Positions 22,476 through 33,184 of a stretch of 64,000 nt of DNA are shown here, one piece after another. The DNA lies in assembly GCA_038277395.1 (NCBI GenBank), contig CM076195.1:25804376-25868375 (forward strand), read 5' to 3'. Under the pieces are notes generated by a model, which had not been told where the DNA came from, did no database searches, and was given only the letters and a program-made list of their open reading frames with translations. The translations under genes and the position numbers were made by a program. The DNA comes from Dryocosmus kuriphilus. Its lineage: Eukaryota > Arthropoda > Insecta > Hymenoptera > Cynipidae. Positions within the stretch are counted from its first letter, which is position 1. Every line of letters starts with the position of its first letter.

Positions 22476-23048
22476 AGGGAAACAGAACTTACTACGTCCA
22501 TGTCGTTGTTTCTGGGTAACGCTAAAAATAAGGTTCTAAGAGCTTTTTGAACAGTTGCCCTTCATTTGACTTCTCTTCAAAAGACTTTTTTTTTACTTTT
22601 AACCTTTAAATAACCTTGACAATTTACCTGCAGGTCAATATGGTCAAGGAAGGAGGTTCACACTTTTACATTCTATCGACTTGTTAAAAGCATTTTGAAC
22701 GCGTGCTATTCTCAGAAAGCCAATTAATTTAAAAAGAGAGCATATGACCGTTTTTAGACACTTTACCTTAATATTTGACCTTTATAATGTCACAAAAGCA
22801 AATTTCTAATGAGACATTTTTGACGTAAAATTTTTCGCTCTTTTCAACTCCGGAATCAAAAATAGGGGTTTCCATTTAAAAAAATCATCTTGACCCTCAA
22901 ATGACCTTCAAAATTGACATAGAGGTCAAAATTAATAGTGCCTTTAAATTAACCCCTATGTACTGTACAGTTTCTGTCTGAATCATTTTTTTATAAACGG
23001 TGCATTTTAAGAGATGTTTGCATCCATAAATTAAAATGGGACACCGTG
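22425..23048 (-). repeat. Right terminal inverted repeat of the mariner element
   Basis: Reverse complement of 13822-14432, ending GGGACACCGTG immediately before TA. Shared stretches of 100 bases or more are identical or nearly so to the left arm. Confidence 0.85.
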
Positions 23049-23050
23049 TA

Positions 23051-24483
23051 TATGTGTATGTGGTGATAATATATAAAATAAGTAGTAATAATGTAGTAAC
23101 AATAGCAGCTGTCTTTATTATAATAAAATTAACTGGAAAATCGAAAACTGGCATATAGTCACTGAGGCTACATTTGTGTAATTAGTAAACCTGCTACAAT
23201 ATTGTTCCGAATTGAGTCGAGATGCTGTTCGTTTTTGAGCAAGTTTTCACTTTAATTGTTGATATTGGGCGTATAAGAGATTATTTGATTCAGATTGACT
23301 CTGAGTCATCTTTAACCTATTTATTCATTGCTATAGTTTTCACAAAATTAAATGGTGATACTTTTGTCGAAAAAGTAAAAGAATATAGAATTTTTTTTAA
23401 TTTTGTGATGTTTTTAAACATTTGTACATTTTTCTTGCTTCCCTTGAAATCAATCACCTTTATAGGATCTTGTATAATTTAATTTTTTTCAGACTTTCAT
23501 TTGTCAAATATCTCTAAAAAGGTCTTTTTAAATATATCCGGTAAATCTGTATTATATTTTGTAATAAAATTTGAAAAATTGGCGACCTTCTGCAATAAAA
23601 ACATGGGGATATTTAAACTGACAAGAAAGGTGTTAACAATTTAAATTAAAAATCATGCTAAAAACTCCAAATATTTATAACATTTATACTCGAGAGATAT
23701 ATCGTAGCAGTTGTATCGTATGTCGTATACTGCATACATTTATGCGGCGCCACCAAGTGGGATATACATTTTGTGGTGAAGCCCAGTGAGGCCTCAGAGT
23801 TCACCGTGAAGCCTCATCGCGAGGCCTCTTCGTTCCTATGACTCTCGAGAGTCGCTCTTACTGAGAGTTTCTAACTTTAACTCGAAGCGCGTTGCTCTCA
23901 GTCCAAGAGCGAACCTTTTCCCGCTCTGATCAGATAGGCTCTTCATGAAAGCTTGAGAGCGATTTCTGAAGCATAAAGTCTCTTTCCTAGAGCCAAGCTT
24001 GCTGTCTCTACGGACAATACCTCAGGTATCCGGATATCCGGGTCTTATCGCTCTCCATGAAACTCGAATTCGGCTCAACACCTAAAATCTCTGACCTGAA
24101 GGCCTCATGACCAGGCCCTTTTATTCCTTACCAGTTTCTACTGTTACATCTGAGCGTGAGCGGGAGTGTTTTCCCACTCGCTCTTACTTTCGCTTCTAAT
24201 CCCTGCTCTCCGACACCTTCCGATTCTGCCCAGGACCTCTCCACCGTTGCTACGTCCGTATCATCTTCTGCATCCGCCAGTTACGTTATCACGAGGGACC
24301 ATCGAATTATATAGACGGTCGTCTATCCTTCTCTCACTTAACCCTATTTTTTCCAAGCCTCATACAATCGATCCTTTTCAGGGCCACCAAATATTTCTTA
24401 CACGGTACGAATTTATGTTTTTCTAAATGAGGCCGCCTCAGCCCACAGCCGACCTTACCTTACAATAAGTCCCACGTAGGTCC
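23051..24483. other. No gene supported; repeat-like GC-richer block
   Basis: 23051-23690 is AT-rich; the frame at 23222-23482 has no recognisable domain. 23740-24450 is rich in GAGAGC, GAGGCCTC and CTCTCC words and resembles in style the 11.2-12.9 kb block. An 86-codon frame at 24166-24426 is unassigned. A decayed LTR element is one possible origin. Confidence 0.4.
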
Positions 24484-24491
24484 ATCTATAT

Positions 24492-24975
24492 CAGCGATTC
24501 ACAATCTACTAACCATGGTCGGGTTGCCTACCAGCGGCAGCGGCTGCAGCCTTCCTAGGGCGACCGGGTAATGCCCAGAGCCGCGGGCTGTCCCCACCAT
24601 TCGACCATTCGAGACGTGCAGGCGAGCGCAGAGGGGGAAATCTCAGTCAGTGCATGTAAATGTATACTAACTGAAATGGGATTTAGGATATAATCAATTT
24701 TTACCATTTTTTTTTTACTTTTCTCATAATAATATAACGAAGTTGATGCGGCGTATAAAAATTCAATTTATTATTATTTGATCAAATCTTCATTTTTCTC
24801 TAGCGACTCTAATCGTATAACAATGAGAAGGCCGCGCGACTCAACCGACCGTTCCTCTCGTAAGTCCGTCAGTAGCTCAGGTTCCTGCTGGGGGTAAAAG
24901 TGCAGCGTAGAAAAAATGGCAGGTAGAAAACCCTGCCATGGTCAAAAAACGCCAAAAAAAGTTTGAGAATCGCTG
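24492..24975. mobile_element. hAT-type non-autonomous element (MITE)
   Basis: It starts CAGCGATTCACAATCTAC and ends AAAGTTTGAGAATCGCTG, an inverted pair of the hAT type (the right end reads CAGCGATTCTCAAACTTT on the minus strand). It is flanked on both sides by a perfect 8-bp duplication, ATCTATAT (24484-24491 and 24976-24983). The 484-bp interior has no long frame. A hAT transposase acting in trans would be needed to move it. Confidence 0.9.
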
Positions 24976-24983
24976 ATCTATAT

Positions 24984-26230
24984 TCTAGTTTCATTAGAAC
25001 TCTGTAGGGAAAAAAACGTCTTCCACTATTTTCTCATTCTCTTTCGGGGGAAAAATGAACCAAACTGATAGTTTTCAGTGCGCTTTGCCTAAAGACACAT
25101 CTAAATCTCTATCATTTTCACGAGCAACATGTTAATGAAATTTTGTGAAATTTTTCAGTTACTATATCGGATAATTCCTCAAACATTGTGAATGAAAAAT
25201 GCTGATAAATTTAAACTAATAACTCTTTGCAATTATTTAGAATACTTGTCGATATTTTAATTACTAAAAACATTTACAGTTTGTAAAAGTTATAATTATA
25301 ATAGTAAAATGTTTTTATGTACGCCAAAGATCATATAAATGTATACCAAAGATCATAGACAAAAATAAATGTATATTGTATACCAAACATTCGCACCAGC
25401 CAAAAATAACCAACTAGTGTTTCATATATCCCTAATTGTAATTTTACAGAAACGGTAAAATCACTGGCGAGGGCCACCATTGTGTGCCGAAACGTTTGAA
25501 GCAATTTAATTGTTTTCAGTTTCACCTGACCCTAAAGCCAACAACTTAGATCAACATATCAATGAAAATTTTCGGAAATTTTTTGAGATTTTGGAAAAAT
25601 ATTGAAATCTTCGGTAATTTATGGAAATGTATCGTCTGTTTATGGTAACTTTCAGTAACTTTATTATTACTATATTAATTTTACCATTTTAATTAACCTT
25701 ATTCAATTCCCTCTGTTGGAGCCACATCAGTCTTCCCCTGTGATACATGATAGTTGGGGGGCACGAAATTTTTAAATCGTGCTTTTGTTACATAAAGCGT
25801 AGTGTGCACCATGGAGACAAAGTCAATCTTTTTACGCCACACTGAAAGGAAGATCAAAGTAGGGGCTAATCTCCTATGGGAGCGACAGCAGCGTCCACCA
25901 CTCGGAGCAGACGGTCAACCGAAAAAGAGTAGCCGTTACTCTTTTCGCGAGAGTAGCAGCTACTCCGATTTTGGAGCCCCCTCATCTCTGGTCGGAGTAT
26001 AGAAAATTCATTAAATGAGTAACGGTTGCGCTGCTATAAAGGCTAACTGCTATACCGACTACATAGAGCATTCAGTGCACCGTAGCGGTGTACGGTTTAC
26101 TCTGACCAGAGTATCAGCTACTCCGATTGCCAAGTGTAACGCGTGCTACTACAATTCAGAGCTCCACCTGCACTTGAAGAGTATCCCCTACTCTGATCTT
26201 CTTTCCGTGCAGGTGTGAGTTTGCAATACA
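24984..26230. other. No gene seen; TACTC-rich repeat cluster
   Basis: 24984-25800 is AT-rich without a supported frame. 25910-26200 contains several near-copies of a GAGTAGCAGCTACTCCGAT-like word, partly in inverted arrangement. This suggests the subterminal region of an unidentified element. Confidence 0.4.
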
Positions 26231-26239
26231 AGTCGTAGA

Positions 26240-26777
26240 CGAGCGCACAATGCATAAAATATACTATTAATTGCGTTAAGTCTTGAAGAACGAGATCTGC
26301 AGACTGAGCTCGGAATTTTTCTTTACTTAGCTGAATTCCAACACCATGGATTTGATAATCCAGAAATTCTAAATACTTCTGAAAAAACTTTCATTTTTCG
26401 GGGTTAATGTTGATATTGTAGGCATTCAATCTACACAAAACTCTAACACCTTTTCGCATTCGGACTTGTCTGAACCACCACAAATGGTGTCACTAAGATA
26501 TGCTCTAGTAGTCCATATATGACTGAAAATTATCAGATGCTGAACTTAAATCAAAGAACATTCTATTGCATTTAAACAACCAAAGAAGAGTGTTGATTGT
26601 TAACAAGGGTCTGCAAGACTCTTCTACTTCGAGTTGTAAATATGCGTTCGTTAGATCAGTTTGACAAAAGACAAGTCCAGGAGCAGTACATATTGGTATA
26701 GCTGTAACGTGACGTAACAGAGATATTGAGGAATAGCTCGGGAATGATTTATCTAATAAAAATATCGGCCTCCGCAA
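26240..26777 (-). pseudogene. Ty3/gypsy pol remnant (reverse transcriptase)
   Basis: The minus-strand frame reads VFCQTDLTNAYLQLEVEE (family form usually has FSKLDL), then LLTINTLLWLFKCNRMFF and SSASDNFQSYMD. It then continues past a frameshift into LNAYNINI, a stop, KFFQKYLEFLDYQIHGVGI and LSKEKFRAQ. This is the order of the Ty3/gypsy reverse transcriptase palm and connection region. The YVDD box segment is lost between the two readable parts, and protease, RNase H and integrase are not found. Stops and shifts show it is dead. No LTRs were recognised around it. Confidence 0.8.
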
Positions 26778-27028
26778 TCGAAAAAAGGTGTGCTACTTGC
26801 AGGAAAAATCGAAAACTGAAAAAAAAAAACACAAAAATCATAAATTTTTCCGGACTTTTTTAAATATAATTCTGTAAATATGCAATGTAGGGGAAAAATT
26901 AATACTTATAAATTTGTTCCTTATAAAATTCTCTACAAGGTAGAATTAGTGCGAAATTCGCAGATCTAATGTTTTCGTTGAAAAATGCTCATAAGTACGA
27001 AAAACATCGGTAAAAGGCCAACAAAACC

Positions 27029-28063
27029 ATATTCGAAAGGCCGATCGAAATTCGTCTAATAATTTTTGCATGAGAGAATTGTTAATTAAGCCCAGCGCGA
27101 AAACTAATATTTTTTTTTGCAGTCATGACAGGGTTAAACTTATGCATTTTAATTGGCTCCGACTTTTGTATACCTTATTGGACCTCTAAACTATCATATG
27201 GAGTCGCTATAATATCCATTTTGCTATTTTAAAGAACTTTTAGCTCAATTTTAAAAAGTTGAAAAATTTTGACTTATAAATAAATTATTCTATGAAATGG
27301 GTTTTGCAGCTAAAAAAAACTCAAAGTGCTAAAAAAAGTTCTTGGAAAGACGCTTCATTTAAAAAAAAGAACGTTCCATTTGATCAAATAGGTCCTGAGA
27401 TATTGTCTACCAAAGATTACAAGCTTTTGCGGCATAACTATTTATGATGTAACAATCAGTAAAATACCATCCGGTAGGTTTTTCCAAGAACTTTTTGTAT
27501 GTGTCTTCAGAAATATGATCGCACATACGCATTAAGTAGGAAAATTCAATATGTTACATTGTATTACTTTTTCTTCGCTAATTTGACAAGTCGGTGCATC
27601 GCACCCTGCGCAATAAGCACAACATATAAATTCATGTTTGACGCAGCTACAAGATTTGGTGTCTACATCTGCAAGATTTGTCATCTTTGGCAGACAATAT
27701 CTCAGGACGTATTTGACCAAATGGAACGTTCTTTTTTTAAAATGAAGCATCTTTCCAAGAACTTTTTTTTAGCACTTTGGGGGTTTTTTCAGCCGCAAAA
27801 CCCGTGTTATAGAATAAATTATTTATAAGTCAAAACGCTACTAAAAGTTCTTTAAAATAGCAAAATGCATATTATGGCGATTCTATATGACAGTTTAGAG
27901 GTCCAATAAGGTACAAAAAATCGGCGCCAATTAAAATGCATTAGTTTAACCATGATATGAACGCAACAAAAATATTAATTTTCACGCTGGGCTTAATTAA
28001 CAAATTTTCATGCAAAAAATATCAGACCATTTTTGATCGGCCTTTCGAATATTGTTTTTTATT
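27029..28063. mobile_element. Foldback element, arms about 390 bp
   Basis: 27029-27420 is the reverse complement of about 27679-28063, with words such as TTCGAAAGGCCGATC, TTAATTAAGCCCAGCG, GGACCTCTAAACT and GAACGTTCCATTTG in both arms. The single-copy loop (27421-27678) keeps a minus-strand frame with the cysteine cluster CSCVKHEFICCAYCAGCD, which may be the remnant of a transposon protein. It therefore looks like an internal-deletion derivative of a long-TIR DNA transposon. Terminal bases and target duplication are unclear. Confidence 0.7.
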
Positions 28064-28229
28064 GCTTTGAAGTTCTTAAATGTAAATTTATAGTGTGATT
28101 GGATGATTTTTTACGTGTAAAACGAACGCTTTAAAATAACTATGTTACTAGCATGTTACTACCATGAGACTAGCAGGATAGCCCAAACACTTTGGAAAGC
28201 GAGAAATTCGTTAACCAAGCTTTTTGTGG
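28064..28229. other. No gene seen
   Basis: Short AT-rich spacer between the foldback and the putative 3' end of the LINE. Confidence 0.4.
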
Positions 28230-29288
28230 ATTCTGCACATTGTTAAGAGGAGCGAAATCGAAAAAAAAGTAAATCTTTCCCCCTGCACACTTCTGAGGAC
28301 AACCAGCACCAGGCCTCGAAGTATGATGTAGAGAGTAAACCCTCTACACCACCCCAAGATGCAAGAGCTGATTTTGCTGGTGGCTCGTATTTGAGCCACC
28401 CACCAACCGACGAAACCATTTATTTTTCGCCTTTTTATAAGTCAGCCTCGCGATCCTCCCACGCTTCCACATGTTTTTCGGCAGGGGATCGCGACTCTAC
28501 ACACTCATGGTTTCGCCTTGCCTTATATTACTATCGTGGGCTCTCCCTGGACGTAACATGGTGTTGCCTGTCCCTAGGCTTTACTCTATAAATCGAGGGT
28601 CGCAATATCTTACTTTTTGGAAATAGAATGTTTAACGTGTCAGAGCGAACGAATGAACGAGTGTTTGAACGTACGAGCGAACAACAGATGCCGCCGCATC
28701 TTATTCTGCTAATTCTTACTTACTATTACACTTATTTTGCAATTTACCCATCTTTACGCTTGTATGTGACTTCCGTTTCCTTTTCTCATTCTGTTCAATC
28801 CAATCATGCTTTCCACCCCCCCCCCCCCCTCTCATTCTTCTTCTTTCACTCGTAGCCTTCTCCAACTCCTTCATCCACTCTTCTCCCAGTCCCTCCTCCT
28901 AAAATTGCCCCCACACTTTCTTACCAGGCTCCCCTGTCCTCATTTCCCCTCATGCAACCAACCCATACATGCTCCCACGTCTCCTCTACCCATTCACACA
29001 CTCTACATTTTTCTTTCTACATTTTATTCTTTACTTTATGTCCCAGCCTCCATCCAACTATTCTTGTCCATCTCTTTTCTCCCAGCCTGTTTCCAGATAG
29101 TTTGTCATTCCCTCTCCTTTAATTTTTTTATACAGTTTATTATATCTACATTTCCCTATCCTCACACATCTATCTGTTACCTGCCTTTCTCTATCTATTT
29201 TTTCCAATTCCTCATAATCCATATTTCTCCCTTCACCTATCCCTCAATCTCTACAGAACTTTCTTCTTTGTTTTTCTCATCGCGTTAA

Positions 29289-29448
29289 GGGAGCGTGTAC
29301 ATATTACTTGACGCAATTTTTGGGACTTTTTGACCTCTCCGAGCCAATGTGACGCTGTTTTGATATATCTTTAACATTGTGGTGACGCTAACCTTTGCCC
29401 CCCCCCCCCCCTTCCCCTTAAAGTGTCACGTAATATGTGCACGCCCCC
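29289..29448. mobile_element. PIF/Harbinger-like MITE
   Basis: The ends GGGAGCGTGTACATATTAC and GTAATATGTGCACGCCCCC are inverted repeats, and TAA flanks both sides (29286-29288 and 29449-29451). GGG...CCC termini with a 3-bp TAA duplication fit a PIF/Harbinger-type MITE. It has interrupted the 3' part of the LINE. The interior holds a C-rich run. Confidence 0.75.
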
Positions 29449-29910
29449 TAACTCTATGGACCCCTTTCTTCCACTTGCTTGTAACACGTTATCGCTAACT
29501 CTCATCCCTTTCCCTTCTCTAGTTTCTCCTCGAATTTCCACACCCTTTTTCCAGTCCTTCTTCTTAAATGATCTCTTTGCACCTCTTCTCTTGCCATGTA
29601 ACCTGGACTTCTCCAGTCCACTTCTCATATCCGTCTAATATATCTCTCTTTCAACCTCTATTTGCTTGCAACATAAAATCAAGATATTTAAATTCCTTTA
29701 CATCCTCTAATCTTTCACCTTTCCATTTCGCTGGTCATTTTTTTATTCTCCCTCTACCCTTTCTCCCTCTCCCCTTTCTAAACCTCGTGACCTTAGTTTT
29801 ATCCGTATTAAACCTCAGCTTTTTCCTATCGAAGTATTTTTTTAGCCCCGTAATTAAACTTGATATTCCTTCCTCATTCTCCGCAAGCATCACTGCATCA
29901 TCCGCATAAG

Positions 29911-29916
<6 letters not shown>

Positions 29917-29957
<41 letters not shown>
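29917..29957. repeat. TA microsatellite inside the LINE reverse transcriptase
   Basis: About 20 TA repeats fall immediately before LAYADD, the catalytic box of the LINE, and are read as alternating Tyr-Ile. The reading frame is retained on both sides. Confidence 0.9.
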
Positions 29958-29959
<2 letters not shown>

Positions 29960-30784
29960 GTCCCCTAACCTTACTCCTCCCCATCCTTTTCTCCTCATTT
30001 CCTCTCCCAAATCTGCGATCAATATATTGAACAACAGGGGGCTTAAAGGACAACCTTATCTGACACTTCTAGCCAACCAAAAACAGTCTCCTATGTATTC
30101 TTCCACCCTCACTCTACTTTTAGTCTCTAAATGTTTCTGCTACTCTTCTTCTCAGCCCTTCTCTTATCCCTTTTCGATCCATCACTTTGTCTATCTCTTC
30201 CCTGTCCAATTCGTCAAACGCCGCCTTCAAAATGTACAAATTTTGCAGTCTGATCTGGTGAAATTATCTTTTTCTCCTCTACTTCTTTTTTCAACCGCTC
30301 CCATATTATTGTCATGCATTTTATACAATGTAGACGATAAAGTTAGTGCCCTATAATGTTTAATCAATGCATCTTTTCATATTTCTGGTCAACCCTCTCC
30401 TCCCCATATTATGTTGCATATTATCCGTGCCCACTCCTTCAATTTCTTTCCCCCATATTTCTCACTTTCTTCTTTTTCTCTTTACATTCCTCATCCTATT
30501 CATTTCTCCCTTCTATTTCACTAACTTCCTTTTTGTTTATGCTCTCTAATTAATACTGTCTTTATTTCTCCTATCATTATTTCTATTTCTTCATTTAAAT
30601 TTCCCTCTCCCAGTTTCCTATTCTTTACCTTCTTTTAAATTGTTCTTTTTCTTCTACTGATCAATTCCGTCTTCCTATTCTTTTCATCTTTACTTTCTTT
30701 TTATCCTTTTTATTGTTACTCTTTTCTTCCTCTAATGTCACTATTATTATTAATGTGATCGGAATTTATGTACTGCCTTACCTC

Positions 30785-32077
30785 TAGTTTCTTATTCTTT
30801 TAATGGCGTTTCCCCCCGAATTTCGCGAAAAGCCACTAAATTGTAATATTTTCAGATTTTAAAAAGGATAAGAGAATTCATAGTGAACCAGCTCCGTAAC
30901 TCGGAGAGTGGCATGGGTGTACCTGGAAGACTTATGCATGTAAAGAGGGAAGGTTTCTATTGTCAAAAGTAAAATAATAAAAATATTTAATAAAACAGAT
31001 AATCAGTATATTTTCCAAAAATCAACGAAATATTTAACAAGATGAGGAGTCAAGTTACCCAGATGAATTATAATTATACTAAAAGAAAAGGTCGCCAAAA
31101 CTACACATTACACATTTTAACGAAGTCAAGAGAATTCACGAAACCAGCGTAGTCTAAAAAAGCGGTGAAGCTGCCAAGATAAAATTAACGCTCAATGAGT
31201 CCGACCTGGAATGGTTGGAAATTTCAAACGATGAGCGTCGGCCCAAAATATCTGCCAAACACTCCCTTTCGTTTTCAGTTAAAATTCGGCTGTCTTACCT
31301 TGAGTACCGAACAGCTACCTCGTCCAAACGGACTGTATCAACTTGAAAACCGCACAGCGGATAGACAAAAAAGAAAGTCACAAAAGCCTACGAAAACCAC
31401 GATGAGTCGTGTGACGTCGCTCGCCCAGACAGAAGTGACGCTTCGAGGCTTCGTTATCGACGGCTTTGGCTGCGTCCATCGTGAGTCGGTTTCCGCCCTC
31501 CTGCGTATACGTTGTTTGCACCTCGTTGGCTCATGTAGTCCCTGCTGATTGAGGCCGGATGATAATTCAAGGGAAGTTGTCTCCTCGACGCCTAAGAGAT
31601 CTCGCCACTGCCACTGTCCACGAGAATCTCACGCTCGTGAGCGATTCAAAGAGGGGAATTACATCCATACTTTGCCCCCGGTGTGCAGCAGCTTGACTGC
31701 AGCTTGCTGCGCCCCGGACCGTACAACTCCGTAGGACAGGGCCTGTCCTGCACCTTGTCCTCATGCCACGTTGCAACCTTCAACTCCCAAATCGTCTCAA
31801 ATGGCTCGACTCGTCGGAAGACAAAATAAACTAAAAAAAGAAAACAAAAACATAAGACTACTAATTTTTGGGATTCTTAACTCCGTCCAGAGAGACCTGG
31901 CCAATCAAAAATGAAAACACGAAAATAAAAAGAAAGACTGACAGAATCCTCAAGAATAATTGACTTCTGTCTGGACTTTATTTCCGCGAGGAGAAGAGGA
32001 GCTGTTTACAAGATAAAAAATAGTACAAACAGATTCAAGTGACATGCAGACGAAACTGCCACGTTACATTCTTCTCT
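30785..32077 (-). mobile_element. Dispersed 1.3-kb repeat, copy 2, with 8-bp target duplication
   Basis: It is bounded by CTTACCTC at 30777-30784 and again at 32078-32085. Removing the element and one duplication restores the LINE reading as DDEVRQYINSDH, so the boundaries are well defined. It is homologous to 1930-3165. Its ends (minus-strand AGAGAAGAATGTAACGTGG and AATAAGAAACTA) are not inverted repeats. There is no long poly-A tail. A minus-strand frame at 31567-31776 parallels the plus-strand frame at 2231-2473, but is short. A retroposon of unknown family is my best guess. Confidence 0.75.
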
Positions 32078-33184
32078 CTTACCTCGTCGTCCGCTTTATG
32101 TACATAGTAAATTACTGTTCCCTTCTATCCGCCTGGGCGTGTATATTCCCTTTCCTTATCGCGCTCTGAATTTCCGTTTAGTATAAACCATCCGAATTTC
32201 TCCAATCTGTTCAGTAACTTCCTTCCCTCTTCATTCACTACTTTGTTTTTGGATTTCCTTCCTGCCCAATCTCCTTCTTCTCCCCATTTTTTCCCTCTCT
32301 TTTTCTCCTGTTCTTGCATTGAAGTTTCCCCCTATCATTAGTTTCACCTCTTCTTCTTTTCCTTTTATTAGCTCTCTTAAATCCTGTGTCTTCTTCTCCA
32401 TACTCCCATTTACATACATTCCAACTACCTTCCGACTCTTTTCTCCTATCCTTATCTCTTCTTACATTAATCCTACTTTTCTCCTTGCAGTCCATTTCCG
32501 TCTACATCTTTCTTTTCCCCCGTTAATTCCTTCCTTATTTCCATGACCATTCCTCCCATTACTCTACTCTTTTTACTCTTTCTTTTTGCTATTTGTACCT
32601 CCCACCTGTATCCCCTTGTTAGTCTTCCCTTCACTCTGTCCCAGCCTCTTTCATCTAACCATGTCTCCATTATCACCAGTACTTCCCATTGCCCCAGATT
32701 TTTTTAAGAATCTCTATCCTTTCTTTCTAAACCAGGTACATTCCAGTAGTATATCCTCCACCTTTCCTTTCCTTCATTTCTCGTATTTTTTTCTTTCCTA
32801 TTCACTATCCTTTCCTCTTCTGTCCTTTCCTCCCTCCTATTTCCCGAATCCTTGAGGTTTTACTAGCCCATCCCTCTCATCATTACAATCCTATCACATA
32901 CCCTCTGTCTGTATTCTCCCATACTTAACCCATGTTCTTCTTCCTTTCTTTTTTTTCTCTTCCGCTATTTGTCTTAACTTATACTGCATATTCCTTTATT
33001 TCCATGTCAAATCATCCTCTATTCTCTTTGAACTTCCATATAATGCCCTTTTCTTTGTCATCACTTCCTTCTTATGTTTCCTATTCTTTAATTTTACCGG
33101 TGCCATTTGCCCTCTTCTTCCCCCTTCCTTTCCTATACTTCTCACCACCTCTGCCTCTACCTTCGCATGTGGACACACTCGAAT

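Larger units (their letters stand above)
13822..23048 (+). mobile_element. Mariner-type DNA transposon with 0.6-kb TIRs, split by a 6-kb insertion
   Basis: The ends CACGGTGTCCCATTTTAATT (left) and its reverse complement (right) each sit directly against TA dinucleotides, the expected Tc1/mariner target duplication. The two arms (13822-14432 and about 22425-23048) are almost identical over 0.6 kb. Between them lies a plus-strand mariner transposase gene whose N- and C-terminal pieces are 6 kb apart. Removing the insertion gives an element of about 3.26 kb. Subterminal direct repeats are also visible: 14440-14590 resembles 15120-15280, and 14640-14720 resembles 14945-15020. The transposase is dead, so the element cannot move by itself. 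Confidence 0.85.

Noticed and set aside
23222..23482. Possible gag-like protein
   Set aside because: Vague hydrophobic pattern only; no zinc knuckle, no neighbouring pol.
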